From Tatumella ptyseos ATCC 33301 (GTDB lineage Bacteria > Pseudomonadota > Gammaproteobacteria > Enterobacterales > Enterobacteriaceae), in contig NZ_JMPR01000035.1 in assembly GCF_000735525.1 (NCBI RefSeq), positions 1-64,000 on the forward strand: a stretch of 64,000 nt of DNA. The letters run 5' to 3'. The notes beneath the pieces were generated by a model. The model ran no database searches, was not told where the DNA came from, and worked only from the letters and a program-made list of their open reading frames with translations. The first letter of the stretch is position 1; each line of letters opens with the position of its first letter. The translations under genes and the position numbers were made by a program. Of the stretch, positions 20,531 to 30,103 are shown piece by piece.

Positions 20531-21493
20531 ATGTTACATTTTAAGCGGCGATATTTACCGGTACTGCTGGCTGCCGGAATCGGCTCATTTCTACCGGCGA
20601 TCGCCAACAGTGCAGTAGTCACTTCAATCCGTCCGCTGGGCTTTATTGCGGCGGCCATCGCTGACGGGGTGACCCCGGTTGACGTGGTGTTACCGGACGG
20701 GGCATCTGAGCATGAATATGCACTGCGACCTTCTGACGTAAAACGTATAAAAAATGCAGACTTAGTGGTCTGGGTGGGGCCGGAAATGGAGAGTTTCATT
20801 ACCCCGGTGGCGGCATCCCTGCCGGCAGTCAATAATCTGCAACTGACGGCGTTACCGTCCGTGCAGAGTCGCCTGATCAAAGGGGATGAAGACGAAGAAC
20901 ACGACCACGACCATCATGAGCATGACGACGGGGAGGCTGGCCGGGAGAACTCTGATAGTCATCACCATCACGGTGAATATAATATGCATATCTGGCTGTC
21001 TCCGCAGATTGCTGAGGCATCTGCAGTGGCTATTCACGATAAATTATCGGAACTTATGCCGGATCGCAGAGACAAACTGGATGCGAATCTGAAATTATTC
21101 AGGGAACAACTCGCGCAGACCGATATACAAATCCGTCAGCGCCTGTTACCGGTTTCGCAGGAAGGCTATTTTGTGTTTCATGATGCGTACAGTTATTTTG
21201 AACACACCTTTGGCCTGTCACCGCTGGGGCACTTTACCGTGAATCCGGAAATTCAGCCCGGAGCCCGGCGATTACATGAAATAAGAACACAGTTGGTTGA
21301 GCAAAAAGCGGTATGCGTTTTTGCTGAGCCACAATTCAGGCCAGCCGTCATTGATGCGGTAGCCAGAGGAACCTCAGTCCGCAAAGGCACGCTGGATCCC
21401 CTGGGTATGGGTATCGGGCTGACACAAGACAGTTACGTCAGGTTCCTGTCACAATTGTCCGGCCAGTATGAGAGCTGCCTGAAAGGAGCATAG
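20531..21493 (+). CDS. znuA: periplasmic zinc-binding protein ZnuA
   Basis: Zinc-capturing lipo-free periplasmic subunit of ZnuABC. The 320-aa product has a signal peptide (hydrophobic stretch around residues 10-27, likely cleavage near ANS-AV), a first zinc histidine in [13 protein letters not shown], and a long mobile loop rich in His, Asp and Glu (about residues 118-152). [18 protein letters not shown] and AEPQF complete the cluster A-I signature. Divergent from znuCB. Confidence 0.96.
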   Translation: MLHFKRRYLPVLLAAGIGSFLPAIANSAVVTSIRPLGFIAAAIADGVTPVDVVLPDGASEHEYALRPSDVKRIKNADLVVWVGPEMESFITPVAASLPAVNNLQLTALPSVQSRLIKGDEDEEHDHDHHEHDDGEAGRENSDSHHHHGEYNMHIWLSPQIAEASAVAIHDKLSELMPDRRDKLDANLKLFREQLAQTDIQIRQRLLPVSQEGYFVFHDAYSYFEHTFGLSPLGHFTVNPEIQPGARRLHEIRTQLVEQKAVCVFAEPQFRPAVIDAVARGTSVRKGTLDPLGMGIGLTQDSYVRFLSQLSGQYESCLKGA

Positions 21494-21508
21494 AAGGAAA
21501 TCAGATAA

Positions 21509-22840
21509 GTGCAACCGATTGCCCGCTCTGTCGCCCTGGCATTTAATAATTTGTCGCGTCCCCATCGTATTATTCTGGGGTCGCTGACCGTGGTGACATT
21601 GGCTATCGCCGTCTGGCGGCCGCCGTTTTATCACCAGGATCAGGGTGATGCTGCAGAAACAATTGTCAGTAATATCGAAAACGATGCTGGCCGGTTACGT
21701 ACCATGTTACCGGAGGCCAGTGAGCCGATAGATCATAATACTCCGGTCCCGGAGGAGGATGTTCCGCCGGAGACCCCGGAGGACAATGATGTCCCGACGA
21801 CCCGTGAATATACCGTTTCATCGGGTGATACACTCAGCAGTGTACTTAATCAATATGGTATTGACCTGCAGGATGTCAATGCGCTGGTCGCCAGTGATAA
21901 GGGCCTGCGAACGCTGAATATTGGTCAAAACCTGAGCTGGTCGCTGAATGCTGACGGTCAGTTACAGTCTCTGGACTGGGAAATTTCCCGCCGGGAAACC
22001 CGTAATTATGTACGGGATGGTCGTGGGGGCTTTACCATGACGCCTTCCGTCCAGCAAGGTGTCTGGCAGGATACTGTCGTGCAGGGCGCTGTCCGGGGCA
22101 GTTTCGGTGCCAGTGTACAGAGTGCGGGGCTAAGCCCGGCCGAAGCCAGTGCGGTGGTCAAGGCACTGCAATGGCAGCTGGATTTCCGTAAGCTGCGTGC
22201 CGGGGATAAGTTCAGTATTCTGTTATCCCGTGAAAACCTGGACGGGAAATCGATGCAGAGCCAGTTACTCGGTGTTCGTCTGCGTTCGGCAGGTAAAGAT
22301 TACTATGCATTCCGTGCCGATGATGGCAAATATTACGATCGTACCGGCTCGGGGCTTGCCCGCGGTTTTATGCGGTTTCCGACGGTAAAACAATATCGTG
22401 TCTCGTCCGGGTTCAATCCACGCAGGGTGAATCCTGTTACCGGGCGTATCGCGCCGCATCGGGGGGTTGATTTTGCCCTGCCGGTAGGGACACCGGTACT
22501 GGCTGTCGGTGACGGTGAAGTGATAGTGGCTAAGAACGGCGGAGCTGCCGGCAATTATATTGCCTTACGTCATGGCAGACAGTATATGACCCGCTATATG
22601 CATCTTAGCCGTCTGCTGGTGAAACCTGGTCAGAAAGTGAAACGCGGGGATCGTATTGCGTTGTCGGGCAATACCGGACGGTCGACCGGTCCGCATCTGC
22701 ATTTTGAGGTCTGGATCAATAATCAGGCGGTGAACCCGCTGACCGCGCGTTTGCCGGAAATGGAAGGTCTGAGCGGCCAATCCCGCAAAGCCTATCTGGC
22801 ACAGGTTAAAGACTGGCAGTCGCGTCTTACCCTGAACTGA
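21509..22840 (+). CDS. mepM: murein DD-endopeptidase MepM
   Basis: MepM cuts D,D-crosslinks of peptidoglycan to permit wall growth. The 443-aa product starts at GTG 21509 after AAGGAAA. It has an N-terminal membrane anchor (around 20-36), an acidic Pro-rich linker, a LysM domain (YTVSSGDTLSSVLNQYG) and a C-terminal LytM/M23 domain with zinc ligands in HRGVDFALP and HLHFEV. It follows znuA by 15 bp, the enteric arrangement. Confidence 0.95.
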   Translation: MQPIARSVALAFNNLSRPHRIILGSLTVVTLAIAVWRPPFYHQDQGDAAETIVSNIENDAGRLRTMLPEASEPIDHNTPVPEEDVPPETPEDNDVPTTREYTVSSGDTLSSVLNQYGIDLQDVNALVASDKGLRTLNIGQNLSWSLNADGQLQSLDWEISRRETRNYVRDGRGGFTMTPSVQQGVWQDTVVQGAVRGSFGASVQSAGLSPAEASAVVKALQWQLDFRKLRAGDKFSILLSRENLDGKSMQSQLLGVRLRSAGKDYYAFRADDGKYYDRTGSGLARGFMRFPTVKQYRVSSGFNPRRVNPVTGRIAPHRGVDFALPVGTPVLAVGDGEVIVAKNGGAAGNYIALRHGRQYMTRYMHLSRLLVKPGQKVKRGDRIALSGNTGRSTGPHLHFEVWINNQAVNPLTARLPEMEGLSGQSRKAYLAQVKDWQSRLTLN

Positions 22841-22856
22841 CGGAGTGAGTTTCTGA

Positions 22857-22886
22857 AAAGCCGGTGTATTTTTACCCGGCTTTTTT
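22857..22886 (+). terminator. Rho-independent terminator after mepM
   Basis: AAAGCCGG pairs with CCGGCTTT around a loop of about 12 bases, followed by a T-run. Confidence 0.85.
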
Positions 22887-22958
22887 CATTTATGCAGATG
22901 AATATTGCAAATAATCCCTTCAGCACTATCATAAGCCCGTCAAAACAGAGGTCAGTGC

Positions 22959-23921
22959 ATGAAGAATGATAAGAAAAACGCGAAAGAATTTATCCCGGTT
23001 TTCAGACCGGCATTTCTGAAACCTGTCTATTGGGGAAACTGGCTGGCGATTGCCGCTTTAGCCCTCATGGCATTATTGCCGGTGAAAGTGCGCGACCCTG
23101 TGCTCGGCACGCTGGGGAAATGGGTCGGCAGGGTAGCGAAAAGCGCCCGTCGCCGGGCGCGTATTAACCTGCAGTACTGCCTGCCGGAACTTCCTGAGCA
23201 GGAGAGTGAGCAGGTCATCGACCGGATGTTTGCGACAGCCCCTCAGGCGATGGTGTTGATGGCCGAACTGGCAATCAAAAACCCGGAAACTATCCGCAAA
23301 AGGGTCGTGTGGCACGGTCGTGAAATCATCCGTCAGATGAAAGATGAGCAACAGAATGTCATTTTTCTGGTACCGCATGGCTGGGGCGTGGATATTCCGG
23401 CCATGCTGCTGGCCTCTGAAGGCCAGAAAATGGCCGCGATGTTTCATAATCAGAAAAACGAGTTGATGGATTATCTCTGGAACCGTCTGCGCAGGGTGTA
23501 CGGCGGACGGATGCATGCCCGTAATGACGGAATAAAGCCGTTTATCAGTTCAGTACGTCAGGGATACTGGGGATACTATCTTCCGGACCAGGATCACGGT
23601 GCGGAACACAGTGAATTTGTGGATTTTTTTGCGACTTATAAAGCCACTCTTCCCGCGATAGGCAGACTGATGAAAGTTTGCCGTGCCCGGGTCGTCCCGT
23701 TATTCCCTGTCTACAACGGAAAAACCCATCAGCTGGATATTTATGTACGCCCGCCGATGGATGATCTGATGGATGCCGATGATAAAACGCTGGCGCGCCG
23801 GATGAACGAAGAAGTTGAGATTTTTGTCCGTCCGAATCCGGAACAATATACCTGGATACTGAAACTGCTGAAAACACGGCAGGAAGGGGATATTGAACCT
23901 TATGTCCGCAAGGATTTATAA
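22959..23921 (+). CDS. lpxM: lipid A myristoyltransferase LpxM
   Basis: Late acyltransferase that adds the secondary myristate to lipid A at the inner membrane. The 320-aa product has an N-terminal hydrophobic anchor (about 26-43) and the LpxL/LpxM catalytic motif H-x4-D at H140 to D145 (HGWGVD). YLPDQDHG is also present. It has its own promoter region after the mepM terminator and converges with pykA. Confidence 0.95.
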   Translation: MKNDKKNAKEFIPVFRPAFLKPVYWGNWLAIAALALMALLPVKVRDPVLGTLGKWVGRVAKSARRRARINLQYCLPELPEQESEQVIDRMFATAPQAMVLMAELAIKNPETIRKRVVWHGREIIRQMKDEQQNVIFLVPHGWGVDIPAMLLASEGQKMAAMFHNQKNELMDYLWNRLRRVYGGRMHARNDGIKPFISSVRQGYWGYYLPDQDHGAEHSEFVDFFATYKATLPAIGRLMKVCRARVVPLFPVYNGKTHQLDIYVRPPMDDLMDADDKTLARRMNEEVEIFVRPNPEQYTWILKLLKTRQEGDIEPYVRKDL

Positions 23922-23948
23922 CCCTGCCTGAGCCTGCGGGCAGGGGGT

Positions 23949-23983
23949 CGTGCTCCCGGACACCATTTTCCGTGGAGCACGAC
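23949..23983. terminator. hairpin between convergent lpxM and pykA
   Basis: A 10-bp inverted repeat (GTCGTGCTCC with GGAGCACGAC) around 15 bases lies between the convergent ends. There is no clear T-run, so termination is only inferred. Confidence 0.45.
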
Positions 23984-23991
23984 AGCAGGGA

Positions 23992-25434
23992 TCACCCGAC
24001 CCGCAGTACCCGGCTGGTATTTGTCGTTCCGCTCGCCCCCATCACATCCCCCTGGGTCACAATCACTAAATCACCGGACATCAGATAACCCTGGTCACGC
24101 AGCAGAGTGATGGCATCGTGCACCGCCGCCAGGCCATCGGTATAGCTCTTAAACGCTACCGGTGTCACTCCACGGTATAACGCTGTCCGGCTCAGTGTTT
24201 TAGCGTGCCGGGACATCGCAAAAATCGGCAGCCCGGAGGTGATCCTGGAGGTCATCAGGGCTGTTCTGCCGGATTCGGTCATGGTAATGATGGCCGTTAC
24301 TCCCCGCAGATGGTTAGCCGCATACATCGCTGACATCGCAATGGCTTCTTCGATATTATCAAACTGTACGTCAAGCCGGTGTTTGGAGACATTCACACTG
24401 GGGATCTTTTCCGCGCCCAGACAGACATTCGCCATCGCGCTGACGGTTTCCGCCGGATACTGCCCCGCGGCGGTTTCTGCAGAGAGCATCACGGCATCGG
24501 TGCCATCCAGCACTGCATTAGCAACATCCATAACTTCTGCGCGTGTCGGCATCGGGTTTGTGATCATCGATTCCATCATCTGAGTGGCCGTAATGACGGT
24601 CCGGTTAAGCTGACGCGCCCGACGGATCAGTGTTTTTTGAATGCCGACCAGTTCAGGGTCCCCGATTTCTACTCCCAGGTCGCCGCGGGCTACCATCACG
24701 ACATCACACGCCAGAATAATGTCGTCCATCGCTTCAGGGCTTGCAACCGCTTCAGCACGCTCAACCTTTGCCACTATCCGCGCATCACATCCCGCGGCTT
24801 CCGCAAGCTGGCGGGCGTAGCGTAAATCCTCGCCGGTACGGGGGAACGACACCGCCAGATAGTCGACACCGATCAGGGCCGCCAGATGAATATCGGCTTT
24901 GTCTTTTTCCGTCAGCGCCGCAGCGGAAAGCCCGCCTCCCGGTTTATTGATCCCTTTATTATTTGATAACGGGCCACCGACGGTCACGCGGGTAACAACC
25001 TGAACATCGTTAACCTGTGTCACTTCGAGTTGTACGCGACCATCATCCAGCAGCAGAGTATCTCCCGGCACCACATCCTGTGGCAGGCCTTTATAATCGA
25101 TTCCGACCTGCTGATGATTGCCTTCGCCTTTCTCCAGCGTGGCGTCCAGCACAAAATTATCACCCATATTCAGGAAGATTTTGCCCTCTTTAAAGGTCGA
25201 TATACGAATTTTAGGGCCCTGAAGATCCCCCAGAATGGCCACATGGCGGCCGAGTTTACGGGCGATTGCTCTGACGTTATCCGCTCTGGTCTGATGGTCG
25301 CTGGCGCTGCCATGAGAAAAATTAAGACGCACAACATCAGCGCCGGCAGCAATGATCTTCTCCAGATTATTCTCGCGGTCTGTGGCGGGGCCGAGGGTAG
25401 TAACAATTTTGGTTCTTCTCAGACGTCTTGACAT
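23992..25434 (-). CDS. pykA: pyruvate kinase II
   Basis: Converts phosphoenolpyruvate and ADP to pyruvate and ATP; type II enzymes respond to AMP and sugar phosphates. From ATG 25434 ([19 protein letters not shown]) the product is 480 aa, equal to E. coli Pyk[23 protein letters not shown] and [15 protein letters not shown] are the barrel-domain signatures. The regulator gene hexR, normally between pykA and zwf, is absent. Confidence 0.97.
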   Translation of the reverse strand: MSRRLRRTKIVTTLGPATDRENNLEKIIAAGADVVRLNFSHGSASDHQTRADNVRAIARKLGRHVAILGDLQGPKIRISTFKEGKIFLNMGDNFVLDATLEKGEGNHQQVGIDYKGLPQDVVPGDTLLLDDGRVQLEVTQVNDVQVVTRVTVGGPLSNNKGINKPGGGLSAAALTEKDKADIHLAALIGVDYLAVSFPRTGEDLRYARQLAEAAGCDARIVAKVERAEAVASPEAMDDIILACDVVMVARGDLGVEIGDPELVGIQKTLIRRARQLNRTVITATQMMESMITNPMPTRAEVMDVANAVLDGTDAVMLSAETAAGQYPAETVSAMANVCLGAEKIPSVNVSKHRLDVQFDNIEEAIAMSAMYAANHLRGVTAIITMTESGRTALMTSRITSGLPIFAMSRHAKTLSRTALYRGVTPVAFKSYTDGLAAVHDAITLLRDQGYLMSGDLVIVTQGDVMGASGTTNTSRVLRVG

Positions 25435-25999
25435 GAACGACTCCGTTGGCGAATAAATCAGCATAAGTGGACTGCGCCAGACCACCGGATGACATGCTGG
25501 CTGATCCGGAAGTGCTGTTTAATGCTTAAATGTTGGTATTTTGTTAAAATCCCGCACAGTATTCTTATATCCATATCAACGCCATTTCGCTGTGACTTCT
25601 TTGATGCGCTGCAACATATCGGCAGATAGAGGACGATATGGACGAAACAGGCGGTAACATAGGGGAAATATCGGTGATTTTCTCCTGGTTGAATGTCATC
25701 GTCTATTATTTAAAAAGGGAATAACACTGTTTCATTTGCAGTCACCCGGCACGCCGGGTGGTAAACTCTGATATAAGAATAGGTTGTTATCACCGTCTAC
25801 ACTGTACGTTAGCTAATTCTCTGTACAGTCAGTGTGTTAATATAGTCTGGCTGGCCGGGCGTACTCACACCAGGTAACTTTCTGTGTATTTACCTGATGG
25901 CCTAAAAAGAAGTACAGTGTCACGCAAATAAATTAAAAGTGAAAAGAGACCGGCACTATCAGCAGACCGTGACGGTAACTCTGCAATGAGGAGAGTAGA
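25435..25999. other. intergenic stretch between pykA and zwf, hexR absent
   Basis: These 565 bp separate the divergent pykA and zwf genes. No open frame resembles HexR (RpiR family), which sits here in E. coli, and no TGTAATT-type HexR operator is visible. A GC-rich palindrome lies at 25742-25760 (CACCCGGC with GCCGGGTG). The zwf promoter must be in the right half, but no clear element can be named. Confidence 0.6.
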
Positions 26000-27475
26000 A
26001 TGGCGGTAACCCATCAGGCCCAGGCATGTGATCTGGTCATTTTCGGTGCCAAAGGCGATCTCGCACGCCGCAAACTGTTGCCTTCCCTGTATCAGCTGGA
26101 AAAAGCCGGTCAGATCCATGACGATTCCCGCATTATTGGCGTAGGCCGTGCTGACTGGGATAAAGCGGCGTATATCGCCGTGGTGCGTGAAGCACTGGAA
26201 ACGTTTATGAAAGAAAAAATCGATGAAGAGTTGTGGGATAAACTCAGCAGTCGTCTCGACTTTTGTAATCTGGATGTGAATGATGCCGCACATTTCTCCC
26301 GTCTGGGTAAAATGCTCGACCAGAAAAAACGTGTCACCATCAACTACTTCGCGATGCCACCGGGAACTTTCGGTGCCATCTGTCAGGGGCTGGGCCAGGC
26401 AAAACTGAATGCTAAACCGGCACGGGTTGTGATGGAAAAACCGCTGGGGACTTCACTGGAGACCTCACGTGAAATCAACGACAGCGTGGGCGAGTATTTC
26501 GATGAAAGCCAGGTTTTCCGTATTGACCATTACCTCGGCAAAGAAACGGTACTGAATCTGTTGGCGCTGCGCTTTGCTAACTCCATCTTCGTTAACAACT
26601 GGGATAACCGGACTATCGATCATGTACAGATCACGGTCGCTGAAGAGGTAGGGATTGAAGGGCGCTGGGGCTATTTTGATAAAGCCGGCCAGATGCGCGA
26701 TATGATCCAGAACCATCTGCTGCAGATCCTGACCATGATTGCCATGTCTCCGCCATCTGATCTCAGTGCGGACAGTATTCGTGACGAGAAAGTCAAAGTA
26801 TTACGTTCGTTACGCCAGATAGATCAAAGCAACGTGCGTGAGAAAACGGTCCGTGGTCAGTACACGGCGGGCTTTGTACAGGGCAAAAAGGTACCAGGGT
26901 ACCTGGAAGAAGAGGGTGCGAATAAGACCAGCAGCACAGAGACCTTTGTTGCCATCCGTGTTGATATCGATAACTGGCGCTGGGCGGGTGTACCTTTCTA
27001 CCTGAGAACCGGTAAACGTCTGCCGGCTAAGTGTTCTGAAGTCGTGGTGTATTTTAAAAACCCGGAAATGAATCTGTTTAAAGATTCCTATTCAGAGCTT
27101 CCGCAGAACAAACTGACGATCCGTCTGCAGCCGGACGAAGGTGTGGATATTGAGATCCTGAACAAAGTTCCGGGTCTGGATCACAAGCATAAACTGCAGA
27201 CCACGAAACTGGATCTCAGCTTCTCAGAGACGTTCAACGAATCTCACCTGGCCGATGCTTATGAGCGCCTGCTGCTGGAGAGCATGCGGGGTATTCAGGC
27301 GCTGTTTGTACGCCGTGATGAAGTGGAAGCTGCATGGACCTGGGTTGACTCTATCATCAATGCCTGGGCAACCGATGGCGACAGTGCGAAGCCTTACCAG
27401 GCAGGGACCTGGGGGCCGGTCGCTTCAGTCGCGATGATCACCCGTGACGGACGCTCGTGGAACGAGTTTGAATAA
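26000..27475 (+). CDS. zwf: glucose-6-phosphate 1-dehydrogenase
   Basis: First enzyme of the oxidative pentose phosphate pathway, making NADPH. The 491-aa length equals E. coli Zwf. The nucleotide-binding loop [18 protein letters not shown] and the active-site segment RIDHYLGKE are present. Edd and Eda, which follow zwf in E. coli, are absent here, so 6-phosphogluconate made by this locus is not matched with a local Entner-Doudoroff branch. Confidence 0.97.
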   Translation: MAVTHQAQACDLVIFGAKGDLARRKLLPSLYQLEKAGQIHDDSRIIGVGRADWDKAAYIAVVREALETFMKEKIDEELWDKLSSRLDFCNLDVNDAAHFSRLGKMLDQKKRVTINYFAMPPGTFGAICQGLGQAKLNAKPARVVMEKPLGTSLETSREINDSVGEYFDESQVFRIDHYLGKETVLNLLALRFANSIFVNNWDNRTIDHVQITVAEEVGIEGRWGYFDKAGQMRDMIQNHLLQILTMIAMSPPSDLSADSIRDEKVKVLRSLRQIDQSNVREKTVRGQYTAGFVQGKKVPGYLEEEGANKTSSTETFVAIRVDIDNWRWAGVPFYLRTGKRLPAKCSEVVVYFKNPEMNLFKDSYSELPQNKLTIRLQPDEGVDIEILNKVPGLDHKHKLQTTKLDLSFSETFNESHLADAYERLLLESMRGIQALFVRRDEVEAAWTWVDSIINAWATDGDSAKPYQAGTWGPVASVAMITRDGRSWNEFE

Positions 27476-27502
27476 CTCCCGTTGCTAAGTGTGATATCCC
27501 TG

Positions 27503-27528
27503 ACGGCCTGCTCTGCAGGCCGTTTTTA
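27503..27528 (+). terminator. Rho-independent terminator of zwf
   Basis: ACGGCCTGC pairs with GCAGGCCGT around TCT, followed by TTTTTAT. Confidence 0.9.
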
Positions 27529-27948
27529 TCCCCGGAACGGGGGTATTTTCCGCAGTTTTTTGCCGCAGCCCCGGGTGTATTAATCTGAAGCATGGCAGGT
27601 CAGTCTCCGGGTATCGACAGGTATCAGGGCACCTTATCATTTACCCCCTGGCCTGCACACTGAACGGGGGCCGCTGTTTTACGGCCATACGCTGACGGAA
27701 TAAACGGAGAGAAATCCGGTTTTTTGCAAACCAGTTCAAAATTTATTAGCAGTCAGGCTAATGACTTCCAATGATAACTTTATATACTGTCTGCAATGCA
27801 GAGATTGCGCGTTATGCGGGGCGGAATACGGGGATTTTCAGTGAGCTCCCGGTTCAACTGTTCCCAATATGAGTCCCTCAGCAATCACGGATATTGCAGG
27901 GAACCCGAAGTTCGGGTCTGAAAAATTCAGGATTATGGATGATTACGA
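27529..27948. other. intergenic stretch between zwf and the Ail-like gene
   Basis: About 420 bp without a recognisable gene. In E. coli edd and eda occupy the equivalent interval. A hairpin ATTAGC/GCTAAT is centred near 27755. No remnant of edd or eda could be read by eye. Confidence 0.5.
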
Positions 27949-28524
27949 ATGAAAAAATACTTTGTGCTATTGATGCTGATGACCGGCATCCTGATCAGCA
28001 TGCCAGCAACGGCTGGACGCCATAGCTTTACGCTGGGTTATACCGGCGCTCAGGTAGCGGATTTAAATAATCTGAAGGGCGTGAACCTGAAATATCGCTA
28101 TGAATGGAACTCTCCCCTCAGCGTCATTGCTTCAGCCAGTTACCTGAAATCTACGACGTATTATGAACACAATAGCCTGAATCAGTCCTATGCAAGAGAA
28201 ACCCGGATCCGGGAATATTCTTTACTTGTAGGGCCCGCCTGGCGGTTTAATGAATTTTTCAGTATTTATGCCCAGGCCGGTGCCACTTTCAATAAAACGA
28301 CTGTCAACTGGGCGAATGTATTTATTGCCCCGGTGAACAGGGGGATGAACTATATGTTCCATAAAACCAGCCGTTCAACAGTCCCGATGATAAGCCTGGG
28401 CACACAAATTAATCCTCTCAGCCCTATTGTCCTCGACCTGTCTTATGATGTGGCCCGTCCGAAGATCTCCGGAGAGACGAAAACGTTTAGCAGCGTTAAT
28501 CTCGGGGCCGGGATCGCCTTCTGA
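27949..28524 (+). CDS. Ail/Lom/OmpX-type outer membrane beta-barrel protein
   Basis: The 191-aa product has a signal peptide (MKKYFVLLMLMTGILISMPATA) and the alternating beta-strand pattern of a small barrel: HSFTLGYTGAQV, GVNLKYRYEW, YSLLVGPAWRFN, FSIYAQAGA and a C-terminal strand ending VNLGAGIAF with terminal Phe, the BAM signal. These fit the eight-stranded Ail/OmpX family, whose members include adhesins and serum-resistance factors as well as housekeeping OmpX. It stands alone in the place of edd-eda. A specific role cannot be assigned. Confidence 0.8.
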   Translation: MKKYFVLLMLMTGILISMPATAGRHSFTLGYTGAQVADLNNLKGVNLKYRYEWNSPLSVIASASYLKSTTYYEHNSLNQSYARETRIREYSLLVGPAWRFNEFFSIYAQAGATFNKTTVNWANVFIAPVNRGMNYMFHKTSRSTVPMISLGTQINPLSPIVLDLSYDVARPKISGETKTFSSVNLGAGIAF

Positions 28525-28634
28525 CAAGCGCTGTGACTTTCTTCCCCTGAAAAACCGTCTGAGTGACAAAGCATAAAGGGGCAGGGGAGGTTCCGGCCGG
28601 AGATCTCCGGCCGGGTGTACTGAGGTATAGCCGG

Positions 28635-29813
28635 TCAGCCGTTCACTGTCACCTTACCGGCGGCAGCAATGGCTCTGCTGACGGCCTCTTCAACTGTAGT
28701 TGCACAGGCCAGTGCCACACCCATACGACGCCGGCCGGCAATTTCCGGTTTACCGAATAATCGTAATTGCACGCCGGCAGACAGGGCCTGATCGACTCCG
28801 GAAAAACGCACATCCCGGCTGTTCAGTTCCGGCAGGATCACGGCCGAGGCCGCCGGACCGTACTGGCGGATAGCTCCTACCGGCAGGCCGAGAAACGCGC
28901 GAACATGCAGGGCGAATTCTGATAGATCCTGAGAAATCAGTGTTACCATACCGGTATCATGTGGCCGCGGAGAGACTTCACTGAAGATAACCTCATCACC
29001 GCAGACAAACAGTTCCACACCGAACAGACCATAGCCGCCAAGGGCTTCTACCACGGATGCTGCAATGGTCTGTGCACGTTGCAGGGCCGCAGAACTCATC
29101 GCCTGAGGCTGCCAGGACTCACGGTAATCGCCGTCTTCCTGACGGTGACCGATAGGGTCACAGAAATGGATACCGTCTGCCGCATGAACGGTCAGTAACG
29201 TTATTTCAAAATCAAAGGCGACAACGGCTTCAATAATGACCCGTCCGGCGCCGGCGCGGCCACCTTGCTGTGCATATTCCCAGGCTTTTTCAAGCCCGGA
29301 AGCATCACGAATAAAGCTCTGGCCTTTACCGGAGGAACTCATTACCGGCTTAACAATACAGGGAAACCCGATGTCCTCTGCTGCGGCAAAGAAGGTCTCT
29401 TTACTGTCGGCGAAGCGGTAACCGGAGGTGGGCAGTTGCAGCTCTTCTGCCGCCAGACGACGAATACCTTCACGGTTCATTGTCAGTTTTGCAGCCCGTG
29501 CCGACGGCACCACACGCTGTCCCTGTTGTTCCAGTTCCAGCAGAGTATCGGTAGCAATAGCCTCAATTTCCGGCACCACATAATCCGGTTTCTCTTTGGC
29601 GATAATCTCTGCCAAAGCTACGCCATCAAGCATATTGATGACATAACTGCGGTGCGCCACATGCATGGCCGGGGCATCCGGGTAGCGATCCACGGCAATC
29701 ACTTCGACTCCCAGTCGCTGGCATTCCAGTGCCACTTCTTTTCCCAGTTCACCTGAACCTAATAACATTACGCGCGTAGCTGAAGGACGCAGTGCCGTGC
29801 CAAGAGTTACCAT
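28635..29813 (-). CDS. purT: formate-dependent phosphoribosylglycinamide formyltransferase 2
   Basis: PurT makes formyl-GAR from GAR, formate and ATP in purine synthesis. ATG 29813 is chosen because GGTGGA lies just upstream and the 392-aa length equals E. coli PurT. It is an ATP-grasp enzyme with [14 protein letters not shown] at the N-terminus, [10 protein letters not shown] and [16 protein letters not shown] PurR-like operator lies upstream at 29859-29874. Confidence 0.96.
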   Translation of the reverse strand: MVTLGTALRPSATRVMLLGSGELGKEVALECQRLGVEVIAVDRYPDAPAMHVAHRSYVINMLDGVALAEIIAKEKPDYVVPEIEAIATDTLLELEQQGQRVVPSARAAKLTMNREGIRRLAAEELQLPTSGYRFADSKETFFAAAEDIGFPCIVKPVMSSSGKGQSFIRDASGLEKAWEYAQQGGRAGAGRVIIEAVVAFDFEITLLTVHAADGIHFCDPIGHRQEDGDYRESWQPQAMSSAALQRAQTIAASVVEALGGYGLFGVELFVCGDEVIFSEVSPRPHDTGMVTLISQDLSEFALHVRAFLGLPVGAIRQYGPAASAVILPELNSRDVRFSGVDQALSAGVQLRLFGKPEIAGRRRMGVALACATTVEEAVSRAIAAAGKVTVNG

Positions 29814-29858
29814 TGTTCCACCCATTAAATCTGATCATAAACACGGCGGGCAGTATAA

Positions 29859-29874
29859 ACGAAAACGATTGCGC
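29859..29874 (-). promoter_or_regulatory. PurR box upstream of purT
   Basis: ACGAAAACGATTGCGC resembles the PurR consensus ACGCAAACGTTTGCGT, with the central ACG and GCG preserved. It lies 46 bases before the purT start, the expected place for a repressor site. Confidence 0.75.
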
Positions 29875-30103
29875 TGGCATTAACGGGCGATTTCTTTTTT
29901 ATAATGTTACATTCAGCAGCAGAGGGGCAGGTGTGTCAGGTGGCGTAGTGACATGATCACGTAGTATGACAGAGACACCTGACTGACCCGCAGACGATTC
30001 AGCGTAACGCCATCAATGTCCTGTCGGGCGGTATCCTACGCATGGCCCTGAATAGCAGCCTCCGGTGGATAGGCCATAAGATTGTGATGACCAGGAAAAG
30101 AAA

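Noticed and set aside
20885-20985. Repetitive GAC/CAT-rich stretch in znuA considered as a tandem repeat
   Set aside because: It is coding sequence for the histidine- and acid-rich zinc loop known in ZnuA, not an independent repeat.
25742-25760. GC-rich palindrome between pykA and zwf considered as a regulatory operator
   Set aside because: It matches no operator I know (HexR, SoxS or Cra) and has no T-run; kept only as a note in the intergenic entry.
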